DNA of 64,000 nt, taken from positions 124,001 through 188,000 of the forward strand of contig JAUMYZ010000002.1 of the NCBI GenBank assembly GCA_030528385.1, written 5' to 3'. The translations under genes were made by a program, and so were the position numbers. The notes beneath the pieces are model-generated. The model did not search any database, had not been told where the DNA came from, and saw nothing but the letters and a program-made list of their open reading frames with translations. Of this stretch, positions 9,334-18,956 are shown in pieces; within the stretch, counting starts at the first letter, position 1, and each line of letters begins with the position of its first letter. Source of the DNA: Moraxella sp. (lineage in GTDB: Bacteria > Pseudomonadota > Gammaproteobacteria > Pseudomonadales > Moraxellaceae).

Positions 9334-10308
9334 CTAACTGGCTTTTAGACAGATTTTGGGGGTGTGATAGGTGATTGGACAGCGATTCTTGTCATAAAAT
9401 GTTACAATTTCAAAGGAATTTTTGTTGGACAACACCGCCCTGACAAGGGCATTATTTAGAGCATGACCTGATTTATAGGCAGAAAACCTGCCCAGTAGCG
9501 CATGACCAATCACATACAAATCCCCCACCGCGTCCAGCATTTTGTGGCGCACAAATTCATTGGGATAACGCAGCCCGTCTTTATTAATGACCGAATCGTC
9601 ATCAAGCACCACCGCATTATCCAAACTACCACCTAATGCTAAGTTATTGGCGTGCAGTGCCTGCAAATCACCCAAAAAACCAAAGGTACGCGCCCTGCCC
9701 ACTTCTTTGGCAAAATTGGCGGTATTAAAATCCAATGTGGTCTTTTGGTCGGTGGCTTTGATGGCAACGTGATTAAAATCAATCTCAAAATCCATCAAAA
9801 ACCCATCGTCATAAGGGTCTAACCTTGCCCATTTGTCGCCATCAGCCACCTTGATGGGCTGTTTGATTTTGATGAACTGCTTAGGAGCTGCCTGCTCGGC
9901 AATGCCCGCTTCATCAAGCAAAAACAAAAAAGGCGCTGCCGAGCCGTCCATAATGGGAATCTCAGGAGCGTCAACACCAATGCTTAAATTGTCAATGCCA
10001 AAAGCAGCCAATGCCGACAACAAATGCTCAACCGTGCCCACACGAGCATTGCCCGCCACCAAATTTGATGACATCAGAGTGTCTTGTACCAAATTTGCCG
10101 TCATGGGAATTTGGGCATTATCCAAGTCTGTACGCACAAAAACAATCCCCGTGCCAAGTGGCGCTGGCGACAGTGTCAAGGTTACTTTTTTGCCACTGTG
10201 CAACCCAATGCCCGTTGCGGTGATGGGTCTGACAAGCGTACGCTGATAACAAGGGTAATGATTCAAAGGTTTGCCCCAATTTGTTACAAAACATGTGCAT
10301 TTTATCAT
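9334..10308 (-). CDS. lpxC: UDP-3-O-acyl-N-acetylglucosamine deacetylase
   Basis: Zinc deacetylase that performs the committed step of lipid A synthesis. Family motifs are present: RPITATGIGLHSG near the N-terminus, the zinc-ligand region GTVEHLLSAL, and RHKMLDAVGDLYVIGHALLG plus SGHALNNALV at the C-terminus with the remaining zinc and catalytic residues. The product is 324 residues from the first ATG, about 20 more than usual. An in-frame TTG 14 codons in, with a GGGG run about 5 nt upstream, would give a product nearer the common length, so the true start is uncertain. FtsH, which degrades LpxC in enterics, is encoded 5 kb away. Confidence 0.96.
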   Translation of the reverse strand: MIKCTCFVTNWGKPLNHYPCYQRTLVRPITATGIGLHSGKKVTLTLSPAPLGTGIVFVRTDLDNAQIPMTANLVQDTLMSSNLVAGNARVGTVEHLLSALAAFGIDNLSIGVDAPEIPIMDGSAAPFLFLLDEAGIAEQAAPKQFIKIKQPIKVADGDKWARLDPYDDGFLMDFEIDFNHVAIKATDQKTTLDFNTANFAKEVGRARTFGFLGDLQALHANNLALGGSLDNAVVLDDDSVINKDGLRYPNEFVRHKMLDAVGDLYVIGHALLGRFSAYKSGHALNNALVRAVLSNKNSFEIVTFYDKNRCPITYHTPKICLKAS

Positions 10309-10356
10309 CGTCAGGCAAATTTGTCATCTGCAAGAAAATAGGTTTATTTTGATATC

Positions 10357-11046
10357 TTAATTAAAAAAATCAATCATGGTACGAAAGATATGTTGCCAAG
10401 CATCGTGATGGTCGGGCGCAAACACCCAAAGCACACCAATCAGCGCATAAAGCACTGCATAGCTGATGGGTTTTTTGCTTTCAAAAAACTTAAACGCCGT
10501 GCCTGACGATTTTTTGAGCTTTAAATTTAACAAATTGACGCTGTACATTTCGTCCAACAACAGATGCACCAAACTGCCCAAAAACAAAAACAGCGCCAGC
10601 AACCAGCTTGTCAAAGCACTCATGCCCAGTCCATAAAACGCCCCATACACCACCAACAAAGACAGCAGCGCCATATACGGCACCGAATGCACCATGCCCC
10701 GATGAATGGTCAGGCGGTTAAAAACTTCAAAAATCACGAATTTAAGCAACACAAAAACCACCAGACCCAACGCCAACGATACAACGAGTAGACTGGAATT
10801 TTGATGATGAATGACGTGCAATAAGGTGATGAACACCGCCAAAAAAACAGACGCAAACAAAAATCCTTTTTTGGCGGGTTTGGAGCTTTCAAGGTCAATG
10901 TCTGGCAACAAACCACCAATCGTGCCAAAGAGCACACACAAAATGGCGGTGCCAAAACCATATAACTTAACACCAAAACCAAACGCCGCCAACGCCACAC
11001 TGACCGTTACGGCAACGCTTAAATGGGTGTTAAAATTTGCCATCAT
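10357..11046 (-). CDS. YdjM-family metal-dependent membrane hydrolase
   Basis: Membrane protein of 229 residues with five to six hydrophobic segments. It belongs by pattern to the YdjM/DUF457 family (predicted metal-dependent hydrolases of the inner membrane): the N-terminal NFNTHLS, the conserved GGLLPDIDLESS in the first loop, IHRGMVHSV in the middle and LLLDEMYS near the end give the family's His and Asp residues. Function in the cell is not established; enteric members are LexA-controlled. No LexA box was looked for systematically here. Confidence 0.8.
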   Translation of the reverse strand: MMANFNTHLSVAVTVSVALAAFGFGVKLYGFGTAILCVLFGTIGGLLPDIDLESSKPAKKGFLFASVFLAVFITLLHVIHHQNSSLLVVSLALGLVVFVLLKFVIFEVFNRLTIHRGMVHSVPYMALLSLLVVYGAFYGLGMSALTSWLLALFLFLGSLVHLLLDEMYSVNLLNLKLKKSSGTAFKFFESKKPISYAVLYALIGVLWVFAPDHHDAWQHIFRTMIDFFN

Positions 11047-11125
11047 AAACCTTTTTGGATAAATAAGCGCTTATCATAGCAAAGCCATCATGCTCAGGCA
11101 ATCGGTTATGATGAATTTTTGAACA

Positions 11126-11155
11126 AAAACCCCAAACAGCAAGGTTTGGGGTTTT
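11126..11155 (-). terminator. terminator after the tRNA genes
   Basis: AAAACCCCAAAC (11126-11137) and GTTTGGGGTTTT (11144-11155) form a perfect 12-bp stem. On the minus strand it ends the transcript that contains the two tRNA genes. Confidence 0.8.
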
Positions 11156-11161
11156 AAAATT

Positions 11162-11237
11162 TGGCACTCCATAGGGGATTCGAACCCCTGTTACCGCCGT
11201 GAAAGGGCGATGTCCTAGGCCTCTAGACGAATGGAGC
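11162..11237 (-). tRNA. tRNA-Glu (anticodon TTC)
   Basis: The 76-nt minus-strand sequence folds as a cloverleaf: acceptor stem GCTCCAT/ATGGAGT, anticodon loop CTTTCAC giving anticodon TTC, T-loop GGTTCGAATCC, discriminator G and an encoded CCA end. It is downstream of gltX, the synthetase that charges it, and of tRNA-Ala, all on the same strand. Confidence 0.97.
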
Positions 11238-11326
11238 GTAACAACCTAACGAACCAACACAAGAAATTTGCCTAGGTGCTTGTGTTTTTGCACTTTTTAA
11301 CTCTAAATCAAATTTAGCTTAAAAAG

Positions 11327-11402
11327 TGGTGGAGCTAAGCGGAGTCGAACCGCTGACCCCTACAATGCCATTGTAGTGCTCTACCAACTGAGCTATAGCC
11401 CC
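11327..11402 (-). tRNA. tRNA-Ala (anticodon GGC)
   Basis: The 76-nt minus-strand sequence begins GGGGCTATAGCTCAG and ends with an encoded CCA. The anticodon stem CTACA/TGTAG encloses ATGGCAT, giving GGC. T-arm GGTTCGACTCC is canonical. It lies 90 nt upstream of tRNA-Glu on the same strand, so the two are probably cotranscribed. Confidence 0.97.
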
Positions 11403-11483
11403 TTTTGTTTAGGTGTGCGTATTATAGCAAAAAATCTTAGCTCGTCAAGAAAATTTCTATTCATCAAACAAAATAATTTATAA

Positions 11484-11801
11484 CTATTTGATTGTTATTA
11501 ATATTTTACATGGCAACCAACCTACTTTATCTTGATACGCAGCCAACACCCACTCATAATGTAATTCCAATAAGGTAACAATTTGCCCTTTATCAATGGC
11601 AAGCTCACTGGGATTATAGTCCACCGCCAAACGATTTTCACGCACAAAATGGGCTGGCATATAAGTGTCATGCCCTGCGATTTGACAAGCGTACCAATGC
11701 GTGTAGCTTGAGCAGGGCTTGATATTTTTAATAGGCGTGCCCCTGCAAAAAGTTGGTAATGGTGGCGGTGGTTGGTGTTTGGCGACCGTCATCAGTTGCA
11801 T
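11484..11801 (-). CDS. small SH3-like protein of unknown function
   Basis: Protein of 105 residues. The second half (about 58-100: LAVDYNPSELAIDKGQIV, then WVLAAYQDKVGWLPC) has the spacing of an SH3 domain: an ALYDY-like start, a DKG turn and a final GWLP strand. The N-terminus has a proline run (QPPPPLP). No signal peptide. It lies between gltX and the tRNA genes on the same strand. The assignment is by shape only. Confidence 0.55.
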   Translation of the reverse strand: MQLMTVAKHQPPPPLPTFCRGTPIKNIKPCSSYTHWYACQIAGHDTYMPAHFVRENRLAVDYNPSELAIDKGQIVTLLELHYEWVLAAYQDKVGWLPCKILITIK

Positions 11802-11847
11802 ATTTTATCTCTTTTGTCAATCAGACCAATAACCACCGCTCAAAACT

Positions 11848-13359
11848 TTATGCCAAAAACGTTGGCAAAGATTTATTGACTTCTTCTAGCTTTTTTAATT
11901 TCTTTTTGCCCAGCCCACCGAGCACATCACAAGCGTGCCTTAGACGTGCCAAGGTCATGTCCGCCCCAATGACATACATGGAATTCATCACAGGCGTGGA
12001 GCTGGTAGAGCCAGCAATCGCCACAAAAAACGGTTGCATAAAGTCTTTGAGCTTAATCTCAAAATGAGCCGATAAGCCTTTGAGTGTGGCATAAATGTTC
12101 TCTTCACGCCATTCGGGCAGACTTTCTAATTGCCAAGTGGCAAGATAAAGAATTTCTAAGAGTTTGTCGGTGTCCAGCGATTTGTGGGTAAAATCGTCCG
12201 CAGTGATGTTTGGCAGATTTTGAAAATAAAAGCCCGCCCAGTTGACCGCATCTGACAAAACATTAATGCGTGGCTGAATGGCTTTGGCAATCGCCGTCAA
12301 TTTGTCATCATCGCTTGCCCATGCCAAAATTTTGCTCTTTAATTCGTCTGCCGTCATGGCACGTAAATACTCGCCGTTGAGCCAGTAGAGTTTTTCAATG
12401 TCAAACACCGGCCCACCCAGCGACACCCGTGTGATGTCAAAGCTCTCAATCATCTCGCCCAAGCTAAATTTCTCAGCTTCGTTTGGCAGGCTGTATCCCA
12501 TACGCCCCAAGTAGTTGAGCAAGGCTTCGGGCAACACGCCAGCATCACGATAATAAGTGATGGACGTGGGGTTTTTACGCTTGGAGAGCTTGGATTTGTC
12601 AGGGTTTCTAAGTAGTGGCATATGGCACAGCACAGGCATTTGCCAACCAAAATATTCATAGAGCAGTTTGTGTTTGGGGGCAGAGTTAATCCACTCTTCG
12701 CCACGAATCACATGGCTGATTTGCATGAGATGGTCGTCCACCACATTTGCCAAATGATAAGTGGGCAAGCCGTCCGTCTTTAACAAAACTTGCATATCCA
12801 CCTGTGCCCAAGGGATAGTAATCTGCCCACGCAGCATGTCATCAAACACGCAGTCGCCTTCTGTCGGCACACGCATACGAATGACAAAGGGTTTGCCACT
12901 GTCTGCCAAACGGTCGCTCTCTTCACGAGATAAATTGGCATAACGCCCATCATAGCGGACTGGCAAGCCTTGGGCTTCTTGCTGTCGTCTCATTTCGTCA
13001 AGCTCATCAGGCGTACAAAAACAGCGAAAAGCGTGTCCTTTGTCAAGCAGCTCTTGGGCGTACTTTTTGTAAATCTCACCACGCTCGCTTTGGCGATAAG
13101 GGGCAAAAGCTCCGCCCACGTCAGGGCCTTCGCTCCATGACAGCCCTGTCCATTTTAGGGCGTCCAAAATCATCTGCTCGGACTGGGCAGTGGAGCGGGC
13201 TTGGTCGGTGTCTTCAATGCGTAGGATAAACTCACCGCCATGAGCCTTGGCAAATGCCATGTTAAACAGGGCAATGTAAGCGGTGCCAACGTGGGGAAAG
13301 CCTGTGGGGGACGGGGCAATACGGGTGCGAACGGGTTTGGTTGTTTGGTTTTGGGTCAT
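11848..13359 (-). CDS. gltX: glutamyl-tRNA synthetase
   Basis: Class I aminoacyl-tRNA synthetase of 503 residues that charges tRNA-Glu. The HIGH-type motif [13 protein letters not shown] is at the N-terminus, and the KMSKS-type motif is KLSKRKN. The start at the ATG of MTQNQTTK is chosen because GAGA lies about 7 nt upstream; a further in-frame ATG at 13386 lacks a ribosome-binding site. tRNA-Glu(TTC) is encoded 0.6 kb downstream on the same strand. Confidence 0.97.
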   Translation of the reverse strand: MTQNQTTKPVRTRIAPSPTGFPHVGTAYIALFNMAFAKAHGGEFILRIEDTDQARSTAQSEQMILDALKWTGLSWSEGPDVGGAFAPYRQSERGEIYKKYAQELLDKGHAFRCFCTPDELDEMRRQQEAQGLPVRYDGRYANLSREESDRLADSGKPFVIRMRVPTEGDCVFDDMLRGQITIPWAQVDMQVLLKTDGLPTYHLANVVDDHLMQISHVIRGEEWINSAPKHKLLYEYFGWQMPVLCHMPLLRNPDKSKLSKRKNPTSITYYRDAGVLPEALLNYLGRMGYSLPNEAEKFSLGEMIESFDITRVSLGGPVFDIEKLYWLNGEYLRAMTADELKSKILAWASDDDKLTAIAKAIQPRINVLSDAVNWAGFYFQNLPNITADDFTHKSLDTDKLLEILYLATWQLESLPEWREENIYATLKGLSAHFEIKLKDFMQPFFVAIAGSTSSTPVMNSMYVIGADMTLARLRHACDVLGGLGKKKLKKLEEVNKSLPTFLA

Positions 13360-13570
13360 AGGATTTCTCAGATAAAAGTTTGGCATATCATAGCAAATTT
13401 GCCGTTATTTTTCAGTAGTTTTGGGTGCTTTACTTTGTCTGCGATAGGGGATATACTCTTGATGTACACTTACAAAAGCTAAGATATTTGACGACAGACC
13501 ATCTTAGTATTGTGTCCTGCTTTATATTAGCCATAAGCCATCGGTATTGACATAAACAAGGAGTGCCATT

Positions 13571-14194
13571 ATGAAATATGAATGGAAAAAAAGCGAAAAA
13601 GCCTTATATGGTGTCAAATCCACAGCGGTACTGGTTGATGTGCCCCAGCAAGCATTTATCACCATCACAGGCAGGGGCAACCCCAATGACACCGACTTTT
13701 CAGCTCGGGTGTCCGCTTTGTATTCACTTGCCTACGCCATTAAAATGCTTTTTAAGGCGATGATGAAAAATGAACCTGACGATAAGATAAGCGACTTTGT
13801 GGTGTATCCTTTAGAAGCGATTTGGCAAAAGGCGGACATGGCAGACGACGTGCTAGATAAAGGCAACTTGCAATACACGCTGATGATACGCCAGCCAGAG
13901 AGCATTACACAGGTGATGTTTGCCAAAGCGATGGACAATGTCAAAAAGAAAAAACCCAGCACCTTGTACGATGAGATACGCTTTGAGCAGATGAGCGATG
14001 GCAAATGCGTGCAGGTTTTGCACATTGGCAGTTATGATGATGAGCCCGCTTCTTTTGCCAAAATGCAGCAACTGATTGACCAAATGGGGCTGACACGGCG
14101 TGATAAGACGCACAAAGAGATATATCTAAACAACCCAGACAGAACGACAGCGGATAAATTAAAAACCATTTTAAGATATACGCTAAGACGCTAG
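13571..14194 (+). CDS. GyrI-like small-molecule-binding protein
   Basis: Protein of 207 residues resembling the GyrI-like/SbmC-like family: the N-terminus (VDVPQQAFITITGRGNPND) and the conserved helix SALYSLAYAIKML are typical of the stand-alone members. These bind or hydrolyse small hydrophobic or electrophilic molecules, but the exact ligand is usually unknown. Preceded by an AAGGAG ribosome-binding site about 7 nt from the ATG. It stands alone. Confidence 0.8.
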   Translation: MKYEWKKSEKALYGVKSTAVLVDVPQQAFITITGRGNPNDTDFSARVSALYSLAYAIKMLFKAMMKNEPDDKISDFVVYPLEAIWQKADMADDVLDKGNLQYTLMIRQPESITQVMFAKAMDNVKKKKPSTLYDEIRFEQMSDGKCVQVLHIGSYDDEPASFAKMQQLIDQMGLTRRDKTHKEIYLNNPDRTTADKLKTILRYTLRR

Positions 14195-14240
14195 TGGCAC
14201 AATTTGGTGGGTGTTATCATGACAACCACCCAAACAAACA

Positions 14241-14987
14241 TTAAACCAACCCCACCCTTGCCCCGATTGGCAAATGGTCGGACAAATCAGACCACGGCAC
14301 GCCACCATAGACTTGGGCGGATAAGACCCTTAGATGACGCACATAAATGCGGTCTAAGCTAAGCATGGGTAGCCTAGCAGGAAAGGTGGCAGGGTGCTTG
14401 CCATATTTGCTATAAAACACTTCATGCAAACCCAAATCTGCCAAAAAACGCCCTGACTTTTTTGCCCAATCATTAAAATCCCCCGCCAAAATTAGCGGTT
14501 TGTCTTTATCAATCTCGCTGGCGATGTACTCGTTGATGGCTTGGTATTGTTTGGTGCGGTCGCTCTCTAACAGATTTAAATGAGCGTTTAGCACCACCAC
14601 AGGCACGCCCCAATCACTGGGCACAATCTCGCTGTGCAACACGCCACGCTGTTCTAGACGATTGACACTGATGTCCACGTTGTGCTTGGGGTCAAGGCGG
14701 TGGCGTGATAGCGTGGCATTGCCATGATGACCTTGTTTATAGCTGGCGTTTTTGCCATAGTTGTTGTCCAGCGATAAAAATTCGCCAAACCACTCGTGTT
14801 GGGACTGCTCTGGATATTCGTTGTATTGCAGTGTGCGTGCCAAATGTTGTCCTTGCACTTCTTGCAAACACAACACATCAATGGACAAATCCGCCAATGC
14901 TTGCCCCATGCTTTGCAATTTAACCAAACGATTTAAAGGAGACATGCCTTTGTGGATATTATAAGAGATGACGTTAATGGGGGTCAT
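14241..14987 (-). CDS. endonuclease/exonuclease/phosphatase-family protein
   Basis: Protein of 248 residues in the EEP (DNase I-like) superfamily. The family sites are visible: SYNIHKG near the start, CLQEVQG with the metal-binding Glu, LAGDFNDW with the catalytic Asp-x-Asn, SLDRIYV and a final SDHLPIGA with the catalytic His. The substrate may be DNA, a phosphoinositide or another phosphodiester and cannot be told from sequence. Start at the ATG of MTPINVIS, where homology begins; an upstream TTG at 15062 is not favoured. Confidence 0.85.
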   Translation of the reverse strand: MTPINVISYNIHKGMSPLNRLVKLQSMGQALADLSIDVLCLQEVQGQHLARTLQYNEYPEQSQHEWFGEFLSLDNNYGKNASYKQGHHGNATLSRHRLDPKHNVDISVNRLEQRGVLHSEIVPSDWGVPVVVLNAHLNLLESDRTKQYQAINEYIASEIDKDKPLILAGDFNDWAKKSGRFLADLGLHEVFYSKYGKHPATFPARLPMLSLDRIYVRHLRVLSAQVYGGVPWSDLSDHLPIGARVGLV

Positions 14988-15071
14988 GATACGACTTAAA
15001 ACATAAGATGACACATAAAGTATCATCTTATGGACATGATGGCAAGACAGTTTAGCTGCCAATCATCATAA

Positions 15072-16199
15072 TCAATAGCGAGTTACCAAAGCAATGTCAT
15101 CTTGTGCCAAATCTTGGGGCAAAAACACCACATCACCACCATGACTTGCCACCAGCTCAATGATGTCGCTCACCACATCATCGGTAACGCCATCGCCTGC
15201 GGGGTCGTCTGCCAAAGTTAGACTTTGGGTGCTTTTATCAACCACAGCAGGCTGAATGTAGCCAATACGCACATACAAACGCTCGCCCAATCCTTGATAA
15301 GCTGCCTGATAAATGCTTTGTAAATCGGTACGCAATAGCCCACGAGATTTGGCAAGCCCAATGCCTTCTAGCGATTGTTTTTGACGCTCATCATGATAGG
15401 CTTTGAGTGCGTCTTGCACGCCTGCGATGATGTGTGCTGATGAGCCGTTTTCTAGGTCGGTGATGTTGTCGGCTGAGCCTGCAATGACATCAGGTCGGTC
15501 GCACACGTCTTTATAAAATGAGATATTGCGAGCATCGCCCACCACAAACAGGGGAATTTTTTCGCCCGATTTGCCAATCAGCTCTTGAACGCTCTTATCC
15601 ACACGATTTAAAAACTCTTTGAGATAATTGTCTTCGTTGGAAGCGGCTGAGCGGTCTGCCCCGCTGGTGGTGTATAATGTGGTGTTTTCAATCGGAAATG
15701 GGGTGTTGTCAAACACGCCACGTTCTTGCTCGGGGCTGTTTTGGTCAAACTCACGCACCACACGATCATTGACCGCTTCTATCAGGCGAGCGTGCGTACG
15801 CGTTACCACCACCACATAATAATGCACCGCATGACCAAGCTCGCGCACCAACTCTCGGGTGGCAAATTTTTTGTCCACCACCACACGCGGCGTAACGTCC
15901 AAGGGCAAACGTAGCACTTGCACGTCATCTTTGGTGGCAAAAATCGCCAAAGTGTCCAAATTATAATTATGGTCAAAATCTATCAAGGCATCTTGGATTT
16001 TTGAGACAATCTCATCGCTGGTGCGTTTGTCGTATTCGTTTGTCAAACGAGCAGACGCATCGGATAAGGCGTTTTTTAAGGCGATGGGGTCTTGCTCGTT
16101 TTGTGGGTGGGTACGATGGGTTTTAAGCAGCACCGATAAAGCGGGGTCAGCCGTTATGGCACGCAAATTTTTTAGGGTGTGTTTTAGGTTGACAGTCAT
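15072..16199 (-). CDS. baeRF3-type (archaeo-eukaryotic release-factor-like) protein
   Basis: Protein of 375 residues. The middle stretch HYYVVVVTRTHARLIEAVND and the late region resemble the bacterial archaeo-eukaryotic release-factor-1-like families (baeRF family 3), which have the fold of eRF1 domain 2 and are thought to act in ribosome rescue or in biological conflict. No GGQ motif was seen. The start is set at MTVNLKHT because AGGAG lies 5 nt upstream. Confidence 0.65.
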   Translation of the reverse strand: MTVNLKHTLKNLRAITADPALSVLLKTHRTHPQNEQDPIALKNALSDASARLTNEYDKRTSDEIVSKIQDALIDFDHNYNLDTLAIFATKDDVQVLRLPLDVTPRVVVDKKFATRELVRELGHAVHYYVVVVTRTHARLIEAVNDRVVREFDQNSPEQERGVFDNTPFPIENTTLYTTSGADRSAASNEDNYLKEFLNRVDKSVQELIGKSGEKIPLFVVGDARNISFYKDVCDRPDVIAGSADNITDLENGSSAHIIAGVQDALKAYHDERQKQSLEGIGLAKSRGLLRTDLQSIYQAAYQGLGERLYVRIGYIQPAVVDKSTQSLTLADDPAGDGVTDDVVSDIIELVASHGGDVVFLPQDLAQDDIALVTRY

Positions 16200-16431
16200 C
16201 ATAACTCCTAGTATGTCAATGTCCAAAAGAAAGCACCTAATCACAGCTTTAAACTGCTAAAACCACTATAACACAAAATCCCCACTGTTATAACGGTATT
16301 GTATGACTTTTTTATCACAGACTTTAAAAAACTGTTGATAATAAGTAATATACGCTTACATTGACTTGTAAAATCGCCCATCGCCCCCATTTACCGCCCA
16401 AAACAAATCAGACCCAAACGGACAAACCAAC

Positions 16432-18516
16432 ATGATAACCTTTACCAGTTCCACTTTTGACCCACGCCTGCAGTTGGTGGATTTTGACAAAACAGATGCG
16501 GGCACACTAAGCACACTCGTACACCAAGATTTGCAAACAGCTGATGAGTTTTTGGACAATTTACCCACCACCGATGACCCACAAGTTGCCCTTGATGTGA
16601 TTGAGCAATTTCATCGCCTAATGCTTGCCCTAAGTCGCAGTTTTGGCGTTTTGTCGCACCTAAACAGCGTGGTCAGCACCGCCGACATTCGCACGGCTCA
16701 CCATGAAGTGCTGCCAAAGCTGTCCGCCTTGCACACCAAAACAGGGCAATCGGTGGCACTTTATCAGCTATACAAATTGGTTGATGGCGACAAAAGTTTG
16801 CTCCAAGACACCGCTTTGGCACGGGCCATCGCCCTATCTTTACAAAGTTTTGAGTTATCTGGCGTGGGCTTGGACGACGACAAAAAAGCCCAATTTGCCA
16901 CCATCGCCAGCAAACTGTCCACGCTGTCTGCCAAATTTGCTGACAATGCCTTGGACGCCAGCCAAGCCTTTGCCCTACCCTTGACCAAAGAGCAGCTGTC
17001 AGGCATTACCCCAACTGGGCTGGCACTGCTAAAATCGGCAGGCGACACCTACAAGACCAAACACCCAAACACCGTGCTTGCCAGCGACTATGTCGCCACG
17101 CTAGATGTGCCAATGTATTTGGCGGTTATGCAGTACGCCGATGACAGAGCCCTGCGTGAAACGCTTTATCACGCCTATAACACCAAAGCAAGCGATCAAA
17201 GCACCTTTGGTTATACACAGTTTGATAACAGCCAAATCATGAGCGAGATTTTGTCGCTGCGCCAACAAAAAGCACGTCTTTTGGGTTTTGATGACTACAC
17301 CCAAGTGTCCTTGGCGACCAAAATGGCAGACAGCAAAGAAGAAATTGAAGCGTTTTTGCTGGATTTGGCTCGCCACGCCACGCCCTTTGCCAAAGCCGAG
17401 CTTGCCGAAGTGAGTATTTTGGCAAAAACGCTTGGTATAGACAGCGTTGAGCCTTGGGACGTGCCATATTTGAGCGAAAAAATCCGCAACGAAAAATACA
17501 ACCTAAACAGTGATGAACTACGCCCTTATTTTCCTTTGCCTGTGGTGCTGTCAGGGCTGTTTGCCATCATTGACAAACTTTTTGGCGTGCAGTTTGTGGA
17601 ACGCACCAGCGAAGTGCCACGCTGGCATACAGACGTACAGTTTTTTGAATTGATGGAAAATGGCAAAGTCATCGGCGGTATTTATTTGGACTTGTTTGCT
17701 CGCACGGGCAAACGCGGCGGGGCGTGGCTGTCAGGCTTTCAAGACAAACACAAAGACCAATACAGCGAAAGTTTGCCCGTTGGCTTTATCGTCGGTAATT
17801 TTTCGCCTGCGGTGGGGGACTTGCCAAGTTTGCTCAGTTTTGATGAAGTAACCACCTTGTTTCATGAGTTTGGGCATGGGCTACATCACCTTTTGACCAC
17901 CGTCAGTCTAAGCGATGTGGCAGGTATTAACGGCGTAGAATGGGACGCGGTGGAGCTGCCCAGTCAGTTTATGGAAAACTTTGCCACCACCAAAGACGGC
18001 ATTGCCCTGATTAGTCGCCATGTCCAAACGGGCGAGCCACTGCCTTCTGACAAACTAGACGCTCTTATCAATGCCAAAAATTTCCAATCAGGACTACAAA
18101 CCCTAAGGCAAATAGAGTTTGGGCTGTTTGATTTACGCATTCATGGGGCAAATCTGCACAGCTATGACGACATTTTGGCAACCCAAAACGCCGTCCGCTC
18201 TGATGTTGCAGTCATCGTGCCACCTGCCAACAACCGCTTTGCCAACACATTTGGACACATTTTTGCGGGCGGTTATGCGTCTGGTTATTATTCTTATAAA
18301 TGGGCAGAGCTGTTGTCAGCGGACGCCTTTAGTCAGTTTGAAAACAACCCAAACCTTAGCACACAAGGGGTGTTTGACCCTGCCACAGGGCTTGCCTTTA
18401 AAAGCGAAATTTTGCAAAAAGGTGGTTCTCGCCCCGCCAAAGACAGCTTTGAAGCCTTTATGGGTCGCCCCAAAGACGTCAATGCCCTACTCAAACAAAG
18501 CGGTTTTATTCACTAA
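16432..18516 (+). CDS. prlC: oligopeptidase A (M3 metallopeptidase)
   Basis: Cytosolic zinc peptidase of 694 residues that degrades short peptides, including cleaved signal peptides. The zinc motif HEFGHGLHH is near residue 480, within the FHEFGH consensus of family M3, and the later region GHIFAGGYASGYYSYKWAE is the conserved substrate-binding segment. Length matches the family (about 680). yheV follows 51 bp downstream, the pairing seen in several gammaproteobacteria. Confidence 0.95.
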   Translation: MITFTSSTFDPRLQLVDFDKTDAGTLSTLVHQDLQTADEFLDNLPTTDDPQVALDVIEQFHRLMLALSRSFGVLSHLNSVVSTADIRTAHHEVLPKLSALHTKTGQSVALYQLYKLVDGDKSLLQDTALARAIALSLQSFELSGVGLDDDKKAQFATIASKLSTLSAKFADNALDASQAFALPLTKEQLSGITPTGLALLKSAGDTYKTKHPNTVLASDYVATLDVPMYLAVMQYADDRALRETLYHAYNTKASDQSTFGYTQFDNSQIMSEILSLRQQKARLLGFDDYTQVSLATKMADSKEEIEAFLLDLARHATPFAKAELAEVSILAKTLGIDSVEPWDVPYLSEKIRNEKYNLNSDELRPYFPLPVVLSGLFAIIDKLFGVQFVERTSEVPRWHTDVQFFELMENGKVIGGIYLDLFARTGKRGGAWLSGFQDKHKDQYSESLPVGFIVGNFSPAVGDLPSLLSFDEVTTLFHEFGHGLHHLLTTVSLSDVAGINGVEWDAVELPSQFMENFATTKDGIALISRHVQTGEPLPSDKLDALINAKNFQSGLQTLRQIEFGLFDLRIHGANLHSYDDILATQNAVRSDVAVIVPPANNRFANTFGHIFAGGYASGYYSYKWAELLSADAFSQFENNPNLSTQGVFDPATGLAFKSEILQKGGSRPAKDSFEAFMGRPKDVNALLKQSGFIH

Positions 18517-18567
18517 TACCACACTTAGGCTGACCTGTCATCAAGTCAGCCAACTTTTAGGAAAGTT

Positions 18568-18804
18568 ATGCGTTATCAATCCAACCGCCCAAAACGCCAA
18601 TTTTTGGCAGGGGTAATATGCTCATCGTGTGGCACGCTTGATAGCACGGTGCAAATACAACTCTTTGAGCCTGTGCCTGATGAATACATTGAATGCGTGC
18701 AATGTGGGCACAGTGAGCGTCGTCCCACACCCCAAGAAGCCCAAGCCATGCAACAAAGCGCAGCAGACGGGGTGGGTGTGGTACGCTTTATTCAAAAACC
18801 ATAG
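18568..18804 (+). CDS. yheV: YheV-family zinc-ribbon protein
   Basis: Small protein of 78 residues with two Cys pairs, CSSCG and CVQCG, spaced as in a zinc ribbon. The N-terminus RFLAG-like segment (KRQFLAGVICSSCG) is typical of YheV. Function unknown. It lies just after prlC and is probably cotranscribed. Confidence 0.85.
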   Translation: MRYQSNRPKRQFLAGVICSSCGTLDSTVQIQLFEPVPDEYIECVQCGHSERRPTPQEAQAMQQSAADGVGVVRFIQKP

Positions 18805-18956
18805 ACCAAGCGCAACGGCGACACTTATCCAAATACAGACAGACAACATTTTTCCTACAAAAAACCCATAAAACTCACAGTAAATCAATATTATTGGTAG
18901 GATTTTTGCATGATTTTAATTCACACATTGTTGCCCATACGCTGACAGGTTTTATT

